NCBI GenBank assembly: GCA_945901825.1
Contig: CAMDMC010000007.1
Coordinates: 14,352-78,351 of the forward strand
From: Bordetella parapertussis
GTDB lineage: Bacteria > Pseudomonadota > Gammaproteobacteria > Burkholderiales > Burkholderiaceae_A
Direction: 5' to 3'
DNA length: 64,000 nucleotides
Below the pieces are notes generated by a model that ran no database searches, was not told the origin of the DNA, and worked only from the letters and a program-made list of their open reading frames with translations. The stretch's first letter is position 1. Every line of letters begins with the position of its first letter. Position numbers and translations under genes: made by a program. This document shows, in pieces, positions 1 through 7,892 of this stretch.

Positions 1-2
1 GC

Positions 3-1043
3 TACCGAACCCAGTTCGATATCTGGTCAAACCTGCTGGCCTACATTCCAATGGGTCTGGTCTGGGCGAGCCTTTTTAGTCGACTGAACCATCCAAGGGG
101 CCAGGGTGCGAGCCCGATCTATGGCCCGACGCTCAAGGCGGTTCTGCTCTGCGTCTGCCTATCTTTTTTGATGGAATGCCTGCAGACCTACCTGCCCACC
201 CGACGCGCCCAATGGCTCGACCTGCTTACCAATGGCCTAGGTGGTCTTGCAGGCGCACTTTTCTGGGCCTTGGGTCGACGTGTGCAGAGCATCTACCAGA
301 GCCAGCGCCGTCCTTTTCGTGGCGTGATCTGCATGACACCTTTGCCAGGGGGCTGGCCGGTTGGTCTTGGTCTGATAGGCCTGTGGTTTTTTGCACAGGC
401 AGGCGGCCAGACCCCCTGGCTTTCCATGTCACGTCATTCGCTAGCGGCCCTTGGCTTATCAACGCAAGTCTTTGCCCTAAGTGCAGGAGGCGGTGCAATG
501 ATTGCGCTTGAGGCAGCCCTTACAGCAAGCCATCTGATCTGCCTGGCGGTGCTTATACGGCTTACCCTTTTAGGGCTTGGTAGCGCATGGGCCAATCGAC
601 TGCAGGCGCAGTGGTCGATGGTGCTTGGCCTCACGCTCTTCATGGCGGTGCTCATTCGAGGTTTCTGGATATGGCAGCTCTCGCCTGGCGCCTCGAAGGA
701 CACCTCGCTTATGCTTGCTGCCCTGCACGGCTGGCTTAACCCAGGGGTTCAAACCGGTTTATTTCTGGCGGGATTGATTGGAGCGGCAGCCTTCGCACTG
801 GAAGAGCGGGGGCTCGCCAAGCTCGGGGTGGTGCTCATCGGGCTTGCGCTTGGCCTTTCGGCAAGTCTTGGCTCCTTGGAAAGCGCACCCGCCCTGACCG
901 GGTGGGGGGCCCAACACTGGTCCAATCTTCAAGGGCTGGCCTATTTCTGCTTTGAGGTCTGGCCACTGGCCTTTCTTATTTGGATGCTGACCATCGCTGG
1001 TCAGCCATCGCCCCAAAACCTTGATCAACGTAGTTTGCGATAA
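3..1043 (+). CDS. VanZ family membrane protein (5' end outside window)
   Basis: The open frame runs in from the left edge, so the true start lies before the window; 346 codons are visible. The N-terminal part carries the VanZ-like pattern: a D-x-x-x-N-x-x-x-x-x-P segment at the very start (FDIWSNLLAYIPMG), then SFLMECLQTYLP with conserved E and Q, then R-x-x-x-x-x-D-x-x-x-N-x-x-G-x-x-x-G. The rest is a series of hydrophobic segments, so it is a polytopic inner-membrane protein. VanZ itself gives low-level teicoplanin resistance, but the role of most family members is unknown, and I do not assign one here. It lies 17 bases before a 2Fe-2S protein gene, and the same row continues into dacC and the lipoate genes. 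Confidence 0.8.
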   Translation, partial: YRTQFDIWSNLLAYIPMGLVWASLFSRLNHPRGQGASPIYGPTLKAVLLCVCLSFLMECLQTYLPTRRAQWLDLLTNGLGGLAGALFWALGRRVQSIYQSQRRPFRGVICMTPLPGGWPVGLGLIGLWFFAQAGGQTPWLSMSRHSLAALGLSTQVFALSAGGGAMIALEAALTASHLICLAVLIRLTLLGLGSAWANRLQAQWSMVLGLTLFMAVLIRGFWIWQLSPGASKDTSLMLAALHGWLNPGVQTGLFLAGLIGAAAFALEERGLAKLGVVLIGLALGLSASLGSLESAPALTGWGAQHWSNLQGLAYFCFEVWPLAFLIWMLTIAGQPSPQNLDQRSLR

Positions 1044-1060
1044 GCAACGTAAAATAAGCC

Positions 1061-1369
1061 ATGGCTTATTTTGAGCGTCATGTCTTTTTCTGTATCAACC
1101 AGCGCGATGGTGGCGCCGAATGCTGTGCCGAACTTGGTGCAGCCAATGCTCATGCCCATGCCAAGGCCAGGCTTCAGGCAGCCAATGCCCATGGCCCTGG
1201 GAAAGTTCGGGCCAACCGGGCGGGCTGCCTTGACCGCTGCTCCGAGGGTCCGGTCTTGGTGGTCTACCCTGAAGGCACCTGGTATCGCTACGTCGATACC
1301 GCAGACATCGATGAAATCGTCGATCGCCATCTTATTGGCGGTGAAACGGTTGAGCGGCTGCGCATTTAA
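1061..1369 (+). CDS. (2Fe-2S) ferredoxin domain protein, thioredoxin-like fold
   Basis: A 102-residue protein of the thioredoxin-like 2Fe-2S ferredoxin family. The expected features are visible: an N-terminal FFCINQR segment, a second cysteine cluster (ECCAE), and further cysteines in the C-terminal half in GCLDRCSEGP, followed by VVYPEGTWY, which is typical of the family. These proteins bind one 2Fe-2S cluster and probably act as small electron carriers; the partner here is unknown. It starts at an ATG 17 bases after the VanZ-like gene and ends 38 bases before the hydrolase gene, so it is probably co-transcribed with both. Confidence 0.85.
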   Translation: MAYFERHVFFCINQRDGGAECCAELGAANAHAHAKARLQAANAHGPGKVRANRAGCLDRCSEGPVLVVYPEGTWYRYVDTADIDEIVDRHLIGGETVERLRI

Positions 1370-1407
1370 TTTCGAGCCCCGTTGTCGAACCCCCTGCCCA
1401 CGACCGT

Positions 1408-2103
1408 TTGAACGCCCAGACTGAACGGCTCGTCATTCAGGGTCCTGCCGGCAACCTGGAGCTGGCTGTCGATCAGCCAGGGCAGACAGGCAAGCCCCTT
1501 GGCCTTGCTGTCATTGCCCATCCCCATCCCCTCTTTGGTGGCAACCTCGACCACAAGGTGGTCCAGACCCTGGTTCGCGCCTTTGCGCAACAGGGTCTGG
1601 TCTGCATACGCCCCAATTTTCGTGGGGTTGGAGAAAGCCAGGGCAGCCATGCCAACGGCGAAGGTGAGCAGGAAGACCTCTGGGCGGCCTGGCAATGGGC
1701 CGAGGCCCGCTATGCGGGGCTGGTTGGGCAGCGTCGCTGGATGGGTGGCTTTTCGTTCGGTGCTGCGGTTACCAGTTTCATTGCTCACCAATGGTCCGAC
1801 AGACGGCCCTCGCTCGGTCTGATGCCCATCAACCTTCAGGCCTGCATCCTGATTGGGCTGGCAGTGACCCGGCTTACGCCTGCCAACCTGGGTGACCCCT
1901 GCGCCCTTATTCACGGGGAGGACGATGAGGTTGTTCCCCTTCAGGCTGTCTACCGATTTGCCCAAGACCAGAAAAAATCCGTCATCGTCATGCCAGGGGC
2001 GGGTCACTTCTTTCATGGTCGGCTCACCGAGCTGCGAGCTCTTATCTTGTTTGCCCTTCACGGCCTTACGGCAAACCAGTCATGTCGGGCCGACGGGAGT
2101 TAG
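1408..2103 (+). CDS. alpha/beta hydrolase
   Basis: A 231-residue hydrolase resembling dienelactone-hydrolase and YfhR-like proteins. Visible catalytic elements are the oxyanion-loop segment HPHPLFGG, the nucleophile elbow G-F-S-F-G, an acid residue in IHGEDDEVVP, and a histidine in GAGHFFHG. No signal peptide is seen, so it is probably cytoplasmic. Its substrate cannot be told from sequence. The start is a TTG; no ATG or GTG in this frame lies upstream before the previous gene ends. Its stop is one base before the GTG of the DacC-like gene, which suggests translational coupling. Confidence 0.8.
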   Translation: MNAQTERLVIQGPAGNLELAVDQPGQTGKPLGLAVIAHPHPLFGGNLDHKVVQTLVRAFAQQGLVCIRPNFRGVGESQGSHANGEGEQEDLWAAWQWAEARYAGLVGQRRWMGGFSFGAAVTSFIAHQWSDRRPSLGLMPINLQACILIGLAVTRLTPANLGDPCALIHGEDDEVVPLQAVYRFAQDQKKSVIVMPGAGHFFHGRLTELRALILFALHGLTANQSCRADGS

Positions 2104-2104
2104 C

Positions 2105-3334
2105 GTGAGCCTAAGACAGTCAGTATCGGCAGGCCTGGCCCTCTGTCTGGCCCTGGTTTTTGCCTTCAGCCCTGGTGCCAAGGCCCAGTCTGGGTCAAAT
2201 TTCTGGCCCATGCCCAGTCAAATTTCTGCGGACTCCTGGCTTCTTATCGATCTCTCCACGGGCCAGACGCTTGCGAGCCTTAATGAGAATCAGCCCATGC
2301 ACCCAGGAGGCCTCACCGCTCTCATGACCGCCTATCTCACCTTCGTTGCCCTACGCGACCGGGTCATTCGGCTTGAACAGACCATCCCAAGCCCGCCGGA
2401 GGCCGAGATTCCGCCCGGGCCCCGAATTTTTCTAGGCGCTCAGGGTGCAAGCGTAAAGGAGCTTCTCGAAGGGGTCCTTGTTCTGGCCGCCCACGATGCA
2501 GGCCTGGCACTAGCCCGAGCCATCTCGGGCTCTGAGGCCGGTTTTGTGGGCCTCATGAATCAGACCGCCCAAAAACTCGGCATGCGCCAGACGGTCTTTG
2601 TGAACGCAAGCGGCGCCTTTCATATCGACACACGAAGCTCTGCTCGCGATCTGGCCATCCTGGCCTCAACACTCTTTCAAGACTTTCCCGATGCACTGAC
2701 CTATTCAAGCCGCCGTGAAATTAGTTTTAACGGCATTCGTCAGACGAACCCTAACCGGCTTCTCTGGCTCGACCGAAGTGTGGACGGCCTTATGGCTACT
2801 GACCTTCCTGGCCGCTCAAGTGCCTTGGTTGCAGCAAAGCGTCCGCAGCCCCTGGGGGCCCAGGAGCAGGTTCAACGCCGGATGATGGTGGTGATAAGCC
2901 AGGCTGAAACGCCTGAAAAACGCGTTCAAGATGCCCAGAGGCTGCTTAACTTTGGCTATCAGCAGTTCGACCTTATTCGGTTGTATCGACAGAACGAGGT
3001 CTCGGCAACCATCCGCGTCTATAAAGGCGCAACAGACTCCCTCAACACAGAATTTCGTCAGGACGTGCTTGTTGCCATCCCACGAAACCAGCAAGGCGGC
3101 ATTCGCTCCGAGCTTCAGCACCCGCAGGGCGTGGTCGCCCCCATTGTCGCCAATCAGCCTGTTGGCGAGCTGCGTGTCTGGTTTGGCTCGCGTCAGATTC
3201 ATAGTGTCTCTTTGGTTGCTGCGGAGTCCGTCCGGCCCGCCGGCCTTTTGGGCCGAGCCATTGACAGTCTGGTGTTATGGTGGAAATCATTAGGTCTTTC
3301 CCCCTCTGCTCAAGCAACAGGCCCATCCTCATGA
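2105..3334 (+). CDS. DacC-like D,D-carboxypeptidase homologue lacking all catalytic motifs (probable pseudoenzyme)
   Basis: By family, length (409 residues) and context this is the penicillin-binding protein 5/6 (DacA/DacC) orthologue: signal peptide ending near AKA-QSG, peptidase S11 body, then the PBP5 C-terminal domain and an amphipathic tail ending in WWKSLG. Active family members remove the terminal D-alanine from periplasmic peptidoglycan pentapeptides, using SxxK, SxN and KTG motifs. Here all three are changed: PASLTK reads PGGLTA (Gly69, Ala72), SGN reads AAH (Ala128, His130), and DGLKTG reads DGLMAT (Met230, Ala231, Thr232). The frame is otherwise uninterrupted and the flanking family signature (LMTAYL, DAGLALA, GSEAGFVGLMN) is kept. 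The GTG start one base after the hydrolase stop places the signal peptide correctly. The gene overlaps the aminotransferase gene by 4 bases. I infer a non-catalytic structural or regulatory envelope protein, not a working carboxypeptidase. Confidence 0.85.
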   Translation: MSLRQSVSAGLALCLALVFAFSPGAKAQSGSNFWPMPSQISADSWLLIDLSTGQTLASLNENQPMHPGGLTALMTAYLTFVALRDRVIRLEQTIPSPPEAEIPPGPRIFLGAQGASVKELLEGVLVLAAHDAGLALARAISGSEAGFVGLMNQTAQKLGMRQTVFVNASGAFHIDTRSSARDLAILASTLFQDFPDALTYSSRREISFNGIRQTNPNRLLWLDRSVDGLMATDLPGRSSALVAAKRPQPLGAQEQVQRRMMVVISQAETPEKRVQDAQRLLNFGYQQFDLIRLYRQNEVSATIRVYKGATDSLNTEFRQDVLVAIPRNQQGGIRSELQHPQGVVAPIVANQPVGELRVWFGSRQIHSVSLVAAESVRPAGLLGRAIDSLVLWWKSLGLSPSAQATGPSS

Positions 3335-4275
3335 ACGCAATCTTTCTTGACCAAACCTTCGATTTGTCGTTTCCCGAAAACCTTGACCCCAAGAGCACTG
3401 CCTACCTCAATGGCAAGTTCCTTGCCCTTGAAGAGGCGAAGGTGTCGGTGCTCGATCGCGGGTTTTTGTTCGCCGATGGCATCTACGAGGTTGTACCCGT
3501 TTATCAACGCAATCCGTTTCTCTGGACGAATCATCTGCGTCGTCTGGTCAGAAGCCTTGCGGCCATTCAGTTGGCCTCTCCACTGCTTGAAGAGGACTGG
3601 ACACAGCTGGTGCATCGAATGATTGACCACCAGCCCTTTGACGATCAATTTATCTACCTGCAGATCACTCGTGGGTCGGCGCGTCGAGACCACGCCTTTC
3701 CTCAGACCGTGCGGCCCACCGTTTTTGCCATGGCCACCGAGTTTCATCGGCCTAGCCAGGCCGATCGAGAAAACGGTCTAAAGGCCATCACCGTTGACGA
3801 TGAGCGCTGGCTGCGTTGTGACATCAAGTCCGTTGCGCTCTTGGCCAATGTCCTCGCCCGCCAGAAGGCCGTTGAGCACGGCGCCCACGAGGCAATACTC
3901 ATTCGTGATGGTGTCGTTACCGAGGGCGCCTCAAGCAATATCTGGCTTGTTGTTGAGGGCGAGTTGCTTGGTCATCCCAGAAACAATCTTGCACTTGAAG
4001 GCATTCGTTACGGCCTCATCGAGGAACTTGCGAGGGACTGCGGACTTAGGCTGAGCCTGCGCGAACGCAGTCCAGCCGATCTTGCACGTGCCAGCGAGGT
4101 TCTACTTAGCTCGGCAACCAAAGAGCTCTTGGCCATCACCTCCATTAATCAGGCGCCCGTGGCGCAGGGCCGGCCGGGGCCTGTGTTTCAGAGACTGCGC
4201 ACAGCCTATGACAAGGCCATTGAAATGCAATGCCCAAGGGCTCAGCAAGCCAAGGCGGCTGCCCCAATAAACTAG
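3331..4275 (+). CDS. D-amino acid aminotransferase (class IV PLP aminotransferase)
   Basis: A 314-residue class IV aminotransferase. It shows the N-terminal YLNGKFLALEEAKVSVLDRG segment with F-A-D-G-I-Y-E, the PLP-lysine region DIKSVALLANVLA, the loop HEAILIRDGVVTEGASSNIW, and the late segment EVLLSSATKELLAIT. D-alanine aminotransferases interconvert D-alanine and D-glutamate with their keto acids and use PLP. Branched-chain aminotransferase is an alternative, but position after dacC and length favour the D-amino acid enzyme. The chosen ATG overlaps the stop of the DacC-like gene as ATGA; longer in-frame starts would run far into that gene. The D-amino acid supply gene next to a catalytically dead carboxypeptidase is notable. 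Confidence 0.82.
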   Translation: MNAIFLDQTFDLSFPENLDPKSTAYLNGKFLALEEAKVSVLDRGFLFADGIYEVVPVYQRNPFLWTNHLRRLVRSLAAIQLASPLLEEDWTQLVHRMIDHQPFDDQFIYLQITRGSARRDHAFPQTVRPTVFAMATEFHRPSQADRENGLKAITVDDERWLRCDIKSVALLANVLARQKAVEHGAHEAILIRDGVVTEGASSNIWLVVEGELLGHPRNNLALEGIRYGLIEELARDCGLRLSLRERSPADLARASEVLLSSATKELLAITSINQAPVAQGRPGPVFQRLRTAYDKAIEMQCPRAQQAKAAAPIN

Positions 4276-4286
4276 CCGTGCAAATA

Positions 4287-4562
4287 ATGCCGATCCCTGA
4301 GCCGCAAGAATCACTTATTGAATTTCCTTGCGAGTTCCCCATTAAGGTCATGGGCCTGCGGCGCGAAGGCTTCGCCCAAGAAATGGTGGCTGCGTTGGCT
4401 GAGCTCGTGCCCGATATAGCCGCTGAAAAAATCGAGATGCGGGTGAGCAAGCAGGCCACCTACATAAGCCTCACCATTTATGTTCAAACGCATTCAAAAG
4501 CCCATCTCGACCAAATTTACCTCTGCCTAACGGGTCATCCATGGGTCAAAGTGGTTCTCTAG
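4287..4562 (+). CDS. DUF493 (YbeD-like) protein
   Basis: A 91-residue protein of the YbeD/DUF493 family, with the usual ESLIEFPCEFPIKVMG start and the end segment [13 protein letters not shown] ([10 protein letters not shown]). The family has an ACT-like fold, which suggests a small regulatory role, often beside lipB, but no activity is established. I choose the ATG at 4287; an in-frame ATG at 4230 lies inside the aminotransferase gene and would add non-conserved residues. The 3' end overlaps the lipB start by 22 bases. Confidence 0.85.
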   Translation: MPIPEPQESLIEFPCEFPIKVMGLRREGFAQEMVAALAELVPDIAAEKIEMRVSKQATYISLTIYVQTHSKAHLDQIYLCLTGHPWVKVVL

Positions 4563-5197
4563 TTATCTGGTCGTCAGACCACGGTCTTGACTACCAGGCG
4601 GCCGTCGACCGCATGACAAGCTACACGCTTAGGCGTGATGACCAGTCCAGTGACGCCCTATGGCCTGTTGAACACCCGGCAGTCTTCAGTCTGGGGCTCG
4701 CAGCCCAGAGCCACCATCTTCTAAACACGGGGTCCATTCCCGTTGTGCAGACCGACCGTGGGGGCCAGGTCACCTACCACGGGCCCGGCCAGTTGGTGAT
4801 TTATTGCCTCTTGAATCTTCGTCGCTACCACCTCACCGTGCGCAGCCTGGTGAGGCTTCTTGAGGGTGCGCTTATTGGTTTCATTGAAGGCCTTGGTATC
4901 AAGCCTGCCTATCGCGTCGTCGGTGCGCCCGGAGTCTATGTCAATTTTCAGCACGAGCGCCATAAGATTGCGGCCCTTGGTCTAAAAATTAAAAATGGCT
5001 GTTCCTACCATGGCATTGCCTTAAACCTTCAGATGGATCTTGAGCCTTTTGAGCGAATCAACCCCTGCGGCATACAAGGATTGAAGGTGACGGACCTGTC
5101 TAAAATGGGGGTTGCAATGCCATTGGACGAGGCGGCCCAGCAAGTCTGCCAGATCATCACTGAAAAGCTCTTAAGCCGAAGGCCTCATGACCACTAA
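4541..5197 (+). CDS. lipB: octanoyltransferase LipB
   Basis: LipB moves the octanoyl group from octanoyl-acyl carrier protein to lipoyl domains of 2-oxoacid dehydrogenases and the glycine cleavage H protein. It is 218 residues long. Key segments are [17 protein letters not shown] (73-88), the [21 protein letters not shown] block with catalytic Lys at about 142, and RINPCG with catalytic Cys at 176. The gene begins inside the DUF493 gene and overlaps lipA by 11 bases, so the two lipoate genes are almost certainly translated from one message. Confidence 0.95.
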   Translation: MGQSGSLVIWSSDHGLDYQAAVDRMTSYTLRRDDQSSDALWPVEHPAVFSLGLAAQSHHLLNTGSIPVVQTDRGGQVTYHGPGQLVIYCLLNLRRYHLTVRSLVRLLEGALIGFIEGLGIKPAYRVVGAPGVYVNFQHERHKIAALGLKIKNGCSYHGIALNLQMDLEPFERINPCGIQGLKVTDLSKMGVAMPLDEAAQQVCQIITEKLLSRRPHDH

Positions 5198-6161
5198 TCC
5201 AAGCCCTTCCCCCGAGGCGTCTGCCGCGTTTCTTAAGAAAAAGGGATCGGCAAAAACCCGCCTCATTCCTATCGTTGCGCATACCGAAAGCATTGGCCCT
5301 AAGCCAAGCTGGATTCGCGTAAAGGCCCCAAGCCTCGGCTCGCGCTTTTTTGAAATTAAAGCCATTCTGCGAGAGCACCGTCTTCACACCGTCTGTGAAG
5401 AGGCCTCCTGTCCCAATATTGGAGAATGTTTTGGAAAGGGCACGGCCACCTTCATGATCATGGGGGATCGCTGCACACGACGCTGCCCTTTTTGTGATGT
5501 TGGTCATGGACGCCCAGACCCTCTGGATGCTGAAGAACCGCAGAATCTGGCCAAAACCATCGCTGCTTTAAAGCTGCGCTACGTTGTTGTCACCAGCGTA
5601 GACCGTGACGACCTGAAAGATGGGGGTGCCCGTCACTTCGTGCAGTGCATTCAGGAAATCCGAGCCCGCGCGCCAAGCACGCAGATTGAGGTGCTTGTCC
5701 CCGATTTTCGTGGCCGACTCGATCGAGCCCTTGATGTTTTAGTTACCGCTCCACCCGATGTCATGAACCACAACCTTGAGACTGTTCCGAGGCTTTACAG
5801 AAAGGCACGTCCGGGCTCCGACTACCTTCATTCCTTAAGGCTTTTAAAGGAGTTCAAACAGCGCGTACCCGGAGTGCCCACCAAAAGCGGCTTGATGCTT
5901 GGGCTTGGTGAAACCAACGAGGAGATCGTTGAAGTCATGCGCGATCTTCGTGCACATGATGTTGACATGATTACCATTGGTCAGTACCTTGCGCCCTCCA
6001 CAGCCCATCTGCCTGTTCTGCGCTATGTAAGCCTGGAAGAGTTTCAGGTTCTTGAGACCACCGCCAAGGAACTGGGGTTTGCCCATGCAGCAGTGGGGCC
6101 CTTGGTGCGCTCGTCCTACCATGCCGACCATCAGGCCGAGTTGGCGGGCTTCGCATCGTAA
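5187..6161 (+). CDS. lipA: lipoyl synthase LipA (radical SAM)
   Basis: LipA inserts two sulfur atoms into the protein-bound octanoyl chain made by LipB, using S-adenosylmethionine and two 4Fe-4S clusters. It is 324 residues long. The auxiliary-cluster cysteines are at 70, 75 and 81 (C-x4-C-x5-C), and the radical SAM cysteines at 96, 100 and 103 (CTRRCPFC). The end has the expected RSSYHAD motif, whose serine coordinates the auxiliary cluster. It is the last gene of the plus-strand block; no clear hairpin terminator is visible in the 71 bases before the convergent TlpA-like gene. Confidence 0.97.
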   Translation: MTTNPSPSPEASAAFLKKKGSAKTRLIPIVAHTESIGPKPSWIRVKAPSLGSRFFEIKAILREHRLHTVCEEASCPNIGECFGKGTATFMIMGDRCTRRCPFCDVGHGRPDPLDAEEPQNLAKTIAALKLRYVVVTSVDRDDLKDGGARHFVQCIQEIRARAPSTQIEVLVPDFRGRLDRALDVLVTAPPDVMNHNLETVPRLYRKARPGSDYLHSLRLLKEFKQRVPGVPTKSGLMLGLGETNEEIVEVMRDLRAHDVDMITIGQYLAPSTAHLPVLRYVSLEEFQVLETTAKELGFAHAAVGPLVRSSYHADHQAELAGFAS

Positions 6162-6232
6162 AAGGTTAGGTCCTCAGGCCTTCGCCCTCAAAGGTATAAC
6201 CCAAAAAAACACAAAACCCAACCTGTTTCAAT

Positions 6233-6727
6233 TTAGCTTGCTAACGCAAGTTCTTGCCTGAGCCATTTGCGAAGCGAATCAAAGTCGGGCTCCCCGACAT
6301 AACGCCGCGTGACGTAGCCATTGCGATCGACAATGAAGGTGGTTGGCGTTACGGCCACATCACCCCAGGCCCTTGCCCAGGCCTGGTCAAGGTCGTGGAT
6401 AACCAGAAAGGGAAGGCCACGATCCACAACAAACTGGTTTAAAAAATCGGGCCTGTCATAGCTCATGGCCACCGCCACCGTTTGAAACCCCTTCTTGGCA
6501 AACTCTTCATGCAGGGCGATGAGGTCGGGCATTTCCTTCACGCAAGTAATGCAGCTGGTCGCCCAGAAATTAACCAGGTAGGGCTTGCCGCGAAGCGCTT
6601 CGGTGGAGACAAGCTGGCCTTTGAGATCTTGGGAGGCAACCACTGGGCTGGGTGACGGTCTTAGGAAAGACCACCAGGCGCCTACGACCAGAATAAGGAC
6701 AAGCCCAAGAGAAAGCCATTTCTTCAT
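6233..6727 (-). CDS. TlpA-like thiol-disulfide oxidoreductase
   Basis: A 164-residue thioredoxin-fold protein with an N-terminal hydrophobic helix (residues about 5-21) that would anchor or export it. The redox motif is NFWATSCITCVKEMPDL with Cys59 and Cys62, and the cis-proline is in AVTPTTFIVDRNG. Members of this redoxin/TlpA group reduce disulfides in the periplasm, for instance during cytochrome c maturation; the substrate here is unknown. It lies 49 bases downstream of the BON-domain lipoprotein gene on the same strand and converges on lipA. Confidence 0.85.
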   Translation of the reverse strand: MKKWLSLGLVLILVVGAWWSFLRPSPSPVVASQDLKGQLVSTEALRGKPYLVNFWATSCITCVKEMPDLIALHEEFAKKGFQTVAVAMSYDRPDFLNQFVVDRGLPFLVIHDLDQAWARAWGDVAVTPTTFIVDRNGYVTRRYVGEPDFDSLRKWLRQELALAS

Positions 6728-6776
6728 TGTGAAAGTCTCCTAACCACGGTTTCGAGCAATGGACCTTGGACCATGA

Positions 6777-7451
6777 TTACGGCTTTGGGTTCTGTCCACG
6801 TGTCTCAGGAGGTGGGCTGCCAGCCTCGACAGCCCGGTCGATGGCCTTACGTTGATCCTCAGAAATAATTTCAAAGGCCCTCACCACACGGCGAACCCCA
6901 GGAACACGCGACGTTAGGCTGGCCACCTCGTTGGCCTCTTTTTCAGTGACCAGACCCATAAGGTAGACCGTGGACGACTCGGTGACCACCTTAATGGAAT
7001 TGGCGTTAATGGAACGGTGGTCGAGCAAGGTGAGCTTGACGCGCGTTGTCAGGTAGACATCCTGGGTGTAGGAGACCGTTCCAGCGGGTCGAGAGAGCTG
7101 AATTTCATTGACCACCTGACGTACATTCTCAACCTTCGCCACAAGCTCGCCAATTTCAAGCTTGGTTGCAGCATCGGGTGCAAAGCCTGTAATAAGGGCT
7201 GTTCGGTTAAAGCTCACCACGCTGGTTGAAACGGCCTTGTCGGAGCTAAACCTGTCGCGTAACCGACTCGCGGTCTTGAGTTCGATGGCCTGGTCTTCAG
7301 CCTGAGCGCCTGTCGTTCGTCGGTCACTAATGGACATTGCGCCTGCAACCATGCCGGTTGCCACCACAGGAAAACAGCCCGGAAGCACCAAGGTAAAAAG
7401 TGGGAGCATCAACAAGACAGGCCAGATCGAACGGGTGACAGGCAGTTTCAT
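6777..7451 (-). CDS. BON-domain outer-membrane lipoprotein (DolP/YraP-like)
   Basis: A 224-residue lipoprotein. The signal peptide ends in a lipobox L-P-G-C, with Cys26 as the predicted lipidation site. Two BON domains follow, roughly residues 60-125 and 140-205 (RLRDRFSSDKAV... and VKLTLLDHRSINANSIKVVTESS...). In E. coli, DolP binds anionic phospholipid and supports outer-membrane integrity and BAM function. The neighbouring yraN on the same strand and rsmI across from it match the usual yraN-dolP neighbourhood. The C-terminal tail (VEAGSPPPETRGQNPKP) is low complexity. Confidence 0.88.
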   Translation of the reverse strand: MKLPVTRSIWPVLLMLPLFTLVLPGCFPVVATGMVAGAMSISDRRTTGAQAEDQAIELKTASRLRDRFSSDKAVSTSVVSFNRTALITGFAPDAATKLEIGELVAKVENVRQVVNEIQLSRPAGTVSYTQDVYLTTRVKLTLLDHRSINANSIKVVTESSTVYLMGLVTEKEANEVASLTSRVPGVRRVVRAFEIISEDQRKAIDRAVEAGSPPPETRGQNPKP

Positions 7452-7514
7452 GCGGCAAGGCTCCTAGAAAGCGATCAATGGAACTATTCTAAATGCTTTA
7501 GCAGTTACTCAAGA

Positions 7515-7892
7515 CTAAAAATCACTAAGGCTAAAAGCGGCCTTAACCCAGATTATCTGCCCCGTTGCATCAAGCCCAACCACGTCGAACCTGCAGACAG
7601 GCAAAGTTTTCCAGCCTGTCTTCAACAGCCAACAACGGCTCGCATGAACAATACGGCGCTGCTTTTGCCGATGCACCGACGCCAGTGCCCCGCCAAACCT
7701 AGCATTTGTCCGTTGTCGAACCTCGATAAATACAAGCTGCTGACCATCGCGCATAATAAGGTCAAGCTCGCCGCCCCGAAACAACTGATTCCTTGCAATG
7801 AGCGTGAGGCCTTGCGATTGCAGAAAGCTCAGGGCAAGGTCTTCGGCAGCCCGGCCTGCGGCGCAAGAGGAGATTGACGGCGGCAATGACAT
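7515..7892 (-). CDS. YraN family protein (UPF0102)
   Basis: A 125-residue protein with a restriction-endonuclease-like core: GRAAEDLALSFLQSQG, then GGELDLIMRDGQQLVFIEVRQR, which matches the family E-x-D-x-I and V-F-x-E-V-[KR] pattern. It is predicted to be a nuclease or Holliday-junction-like enzyme, but this is unproven. I choose the ATG at 7892 (MSLPPSIS); a longer frame would run deep into rsmI. Even so, its start overlaps the start region of the divergent rsmI gene by a few bases. Confidence 0.82.
   Translation of the reverse strand: MSLPPSISSCAAGRAAEDLALSFLQSQGLTLIARNQLFRGGELDLIMRDGQQLVFIEVRQRTNARFGGALASVHRQKQRRIVHASRCWLLKTGWKTLPVCRFDVVGLDATGQIIWVKAAFSLSDF

Noticed and set aside
1366-2061. 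231-codon open frame antisense to the alpha/beta hydrolase gene
   Set aside because: The plus-strand frame has catalytic motifs and fits the operon; the antisense product shows no domain.
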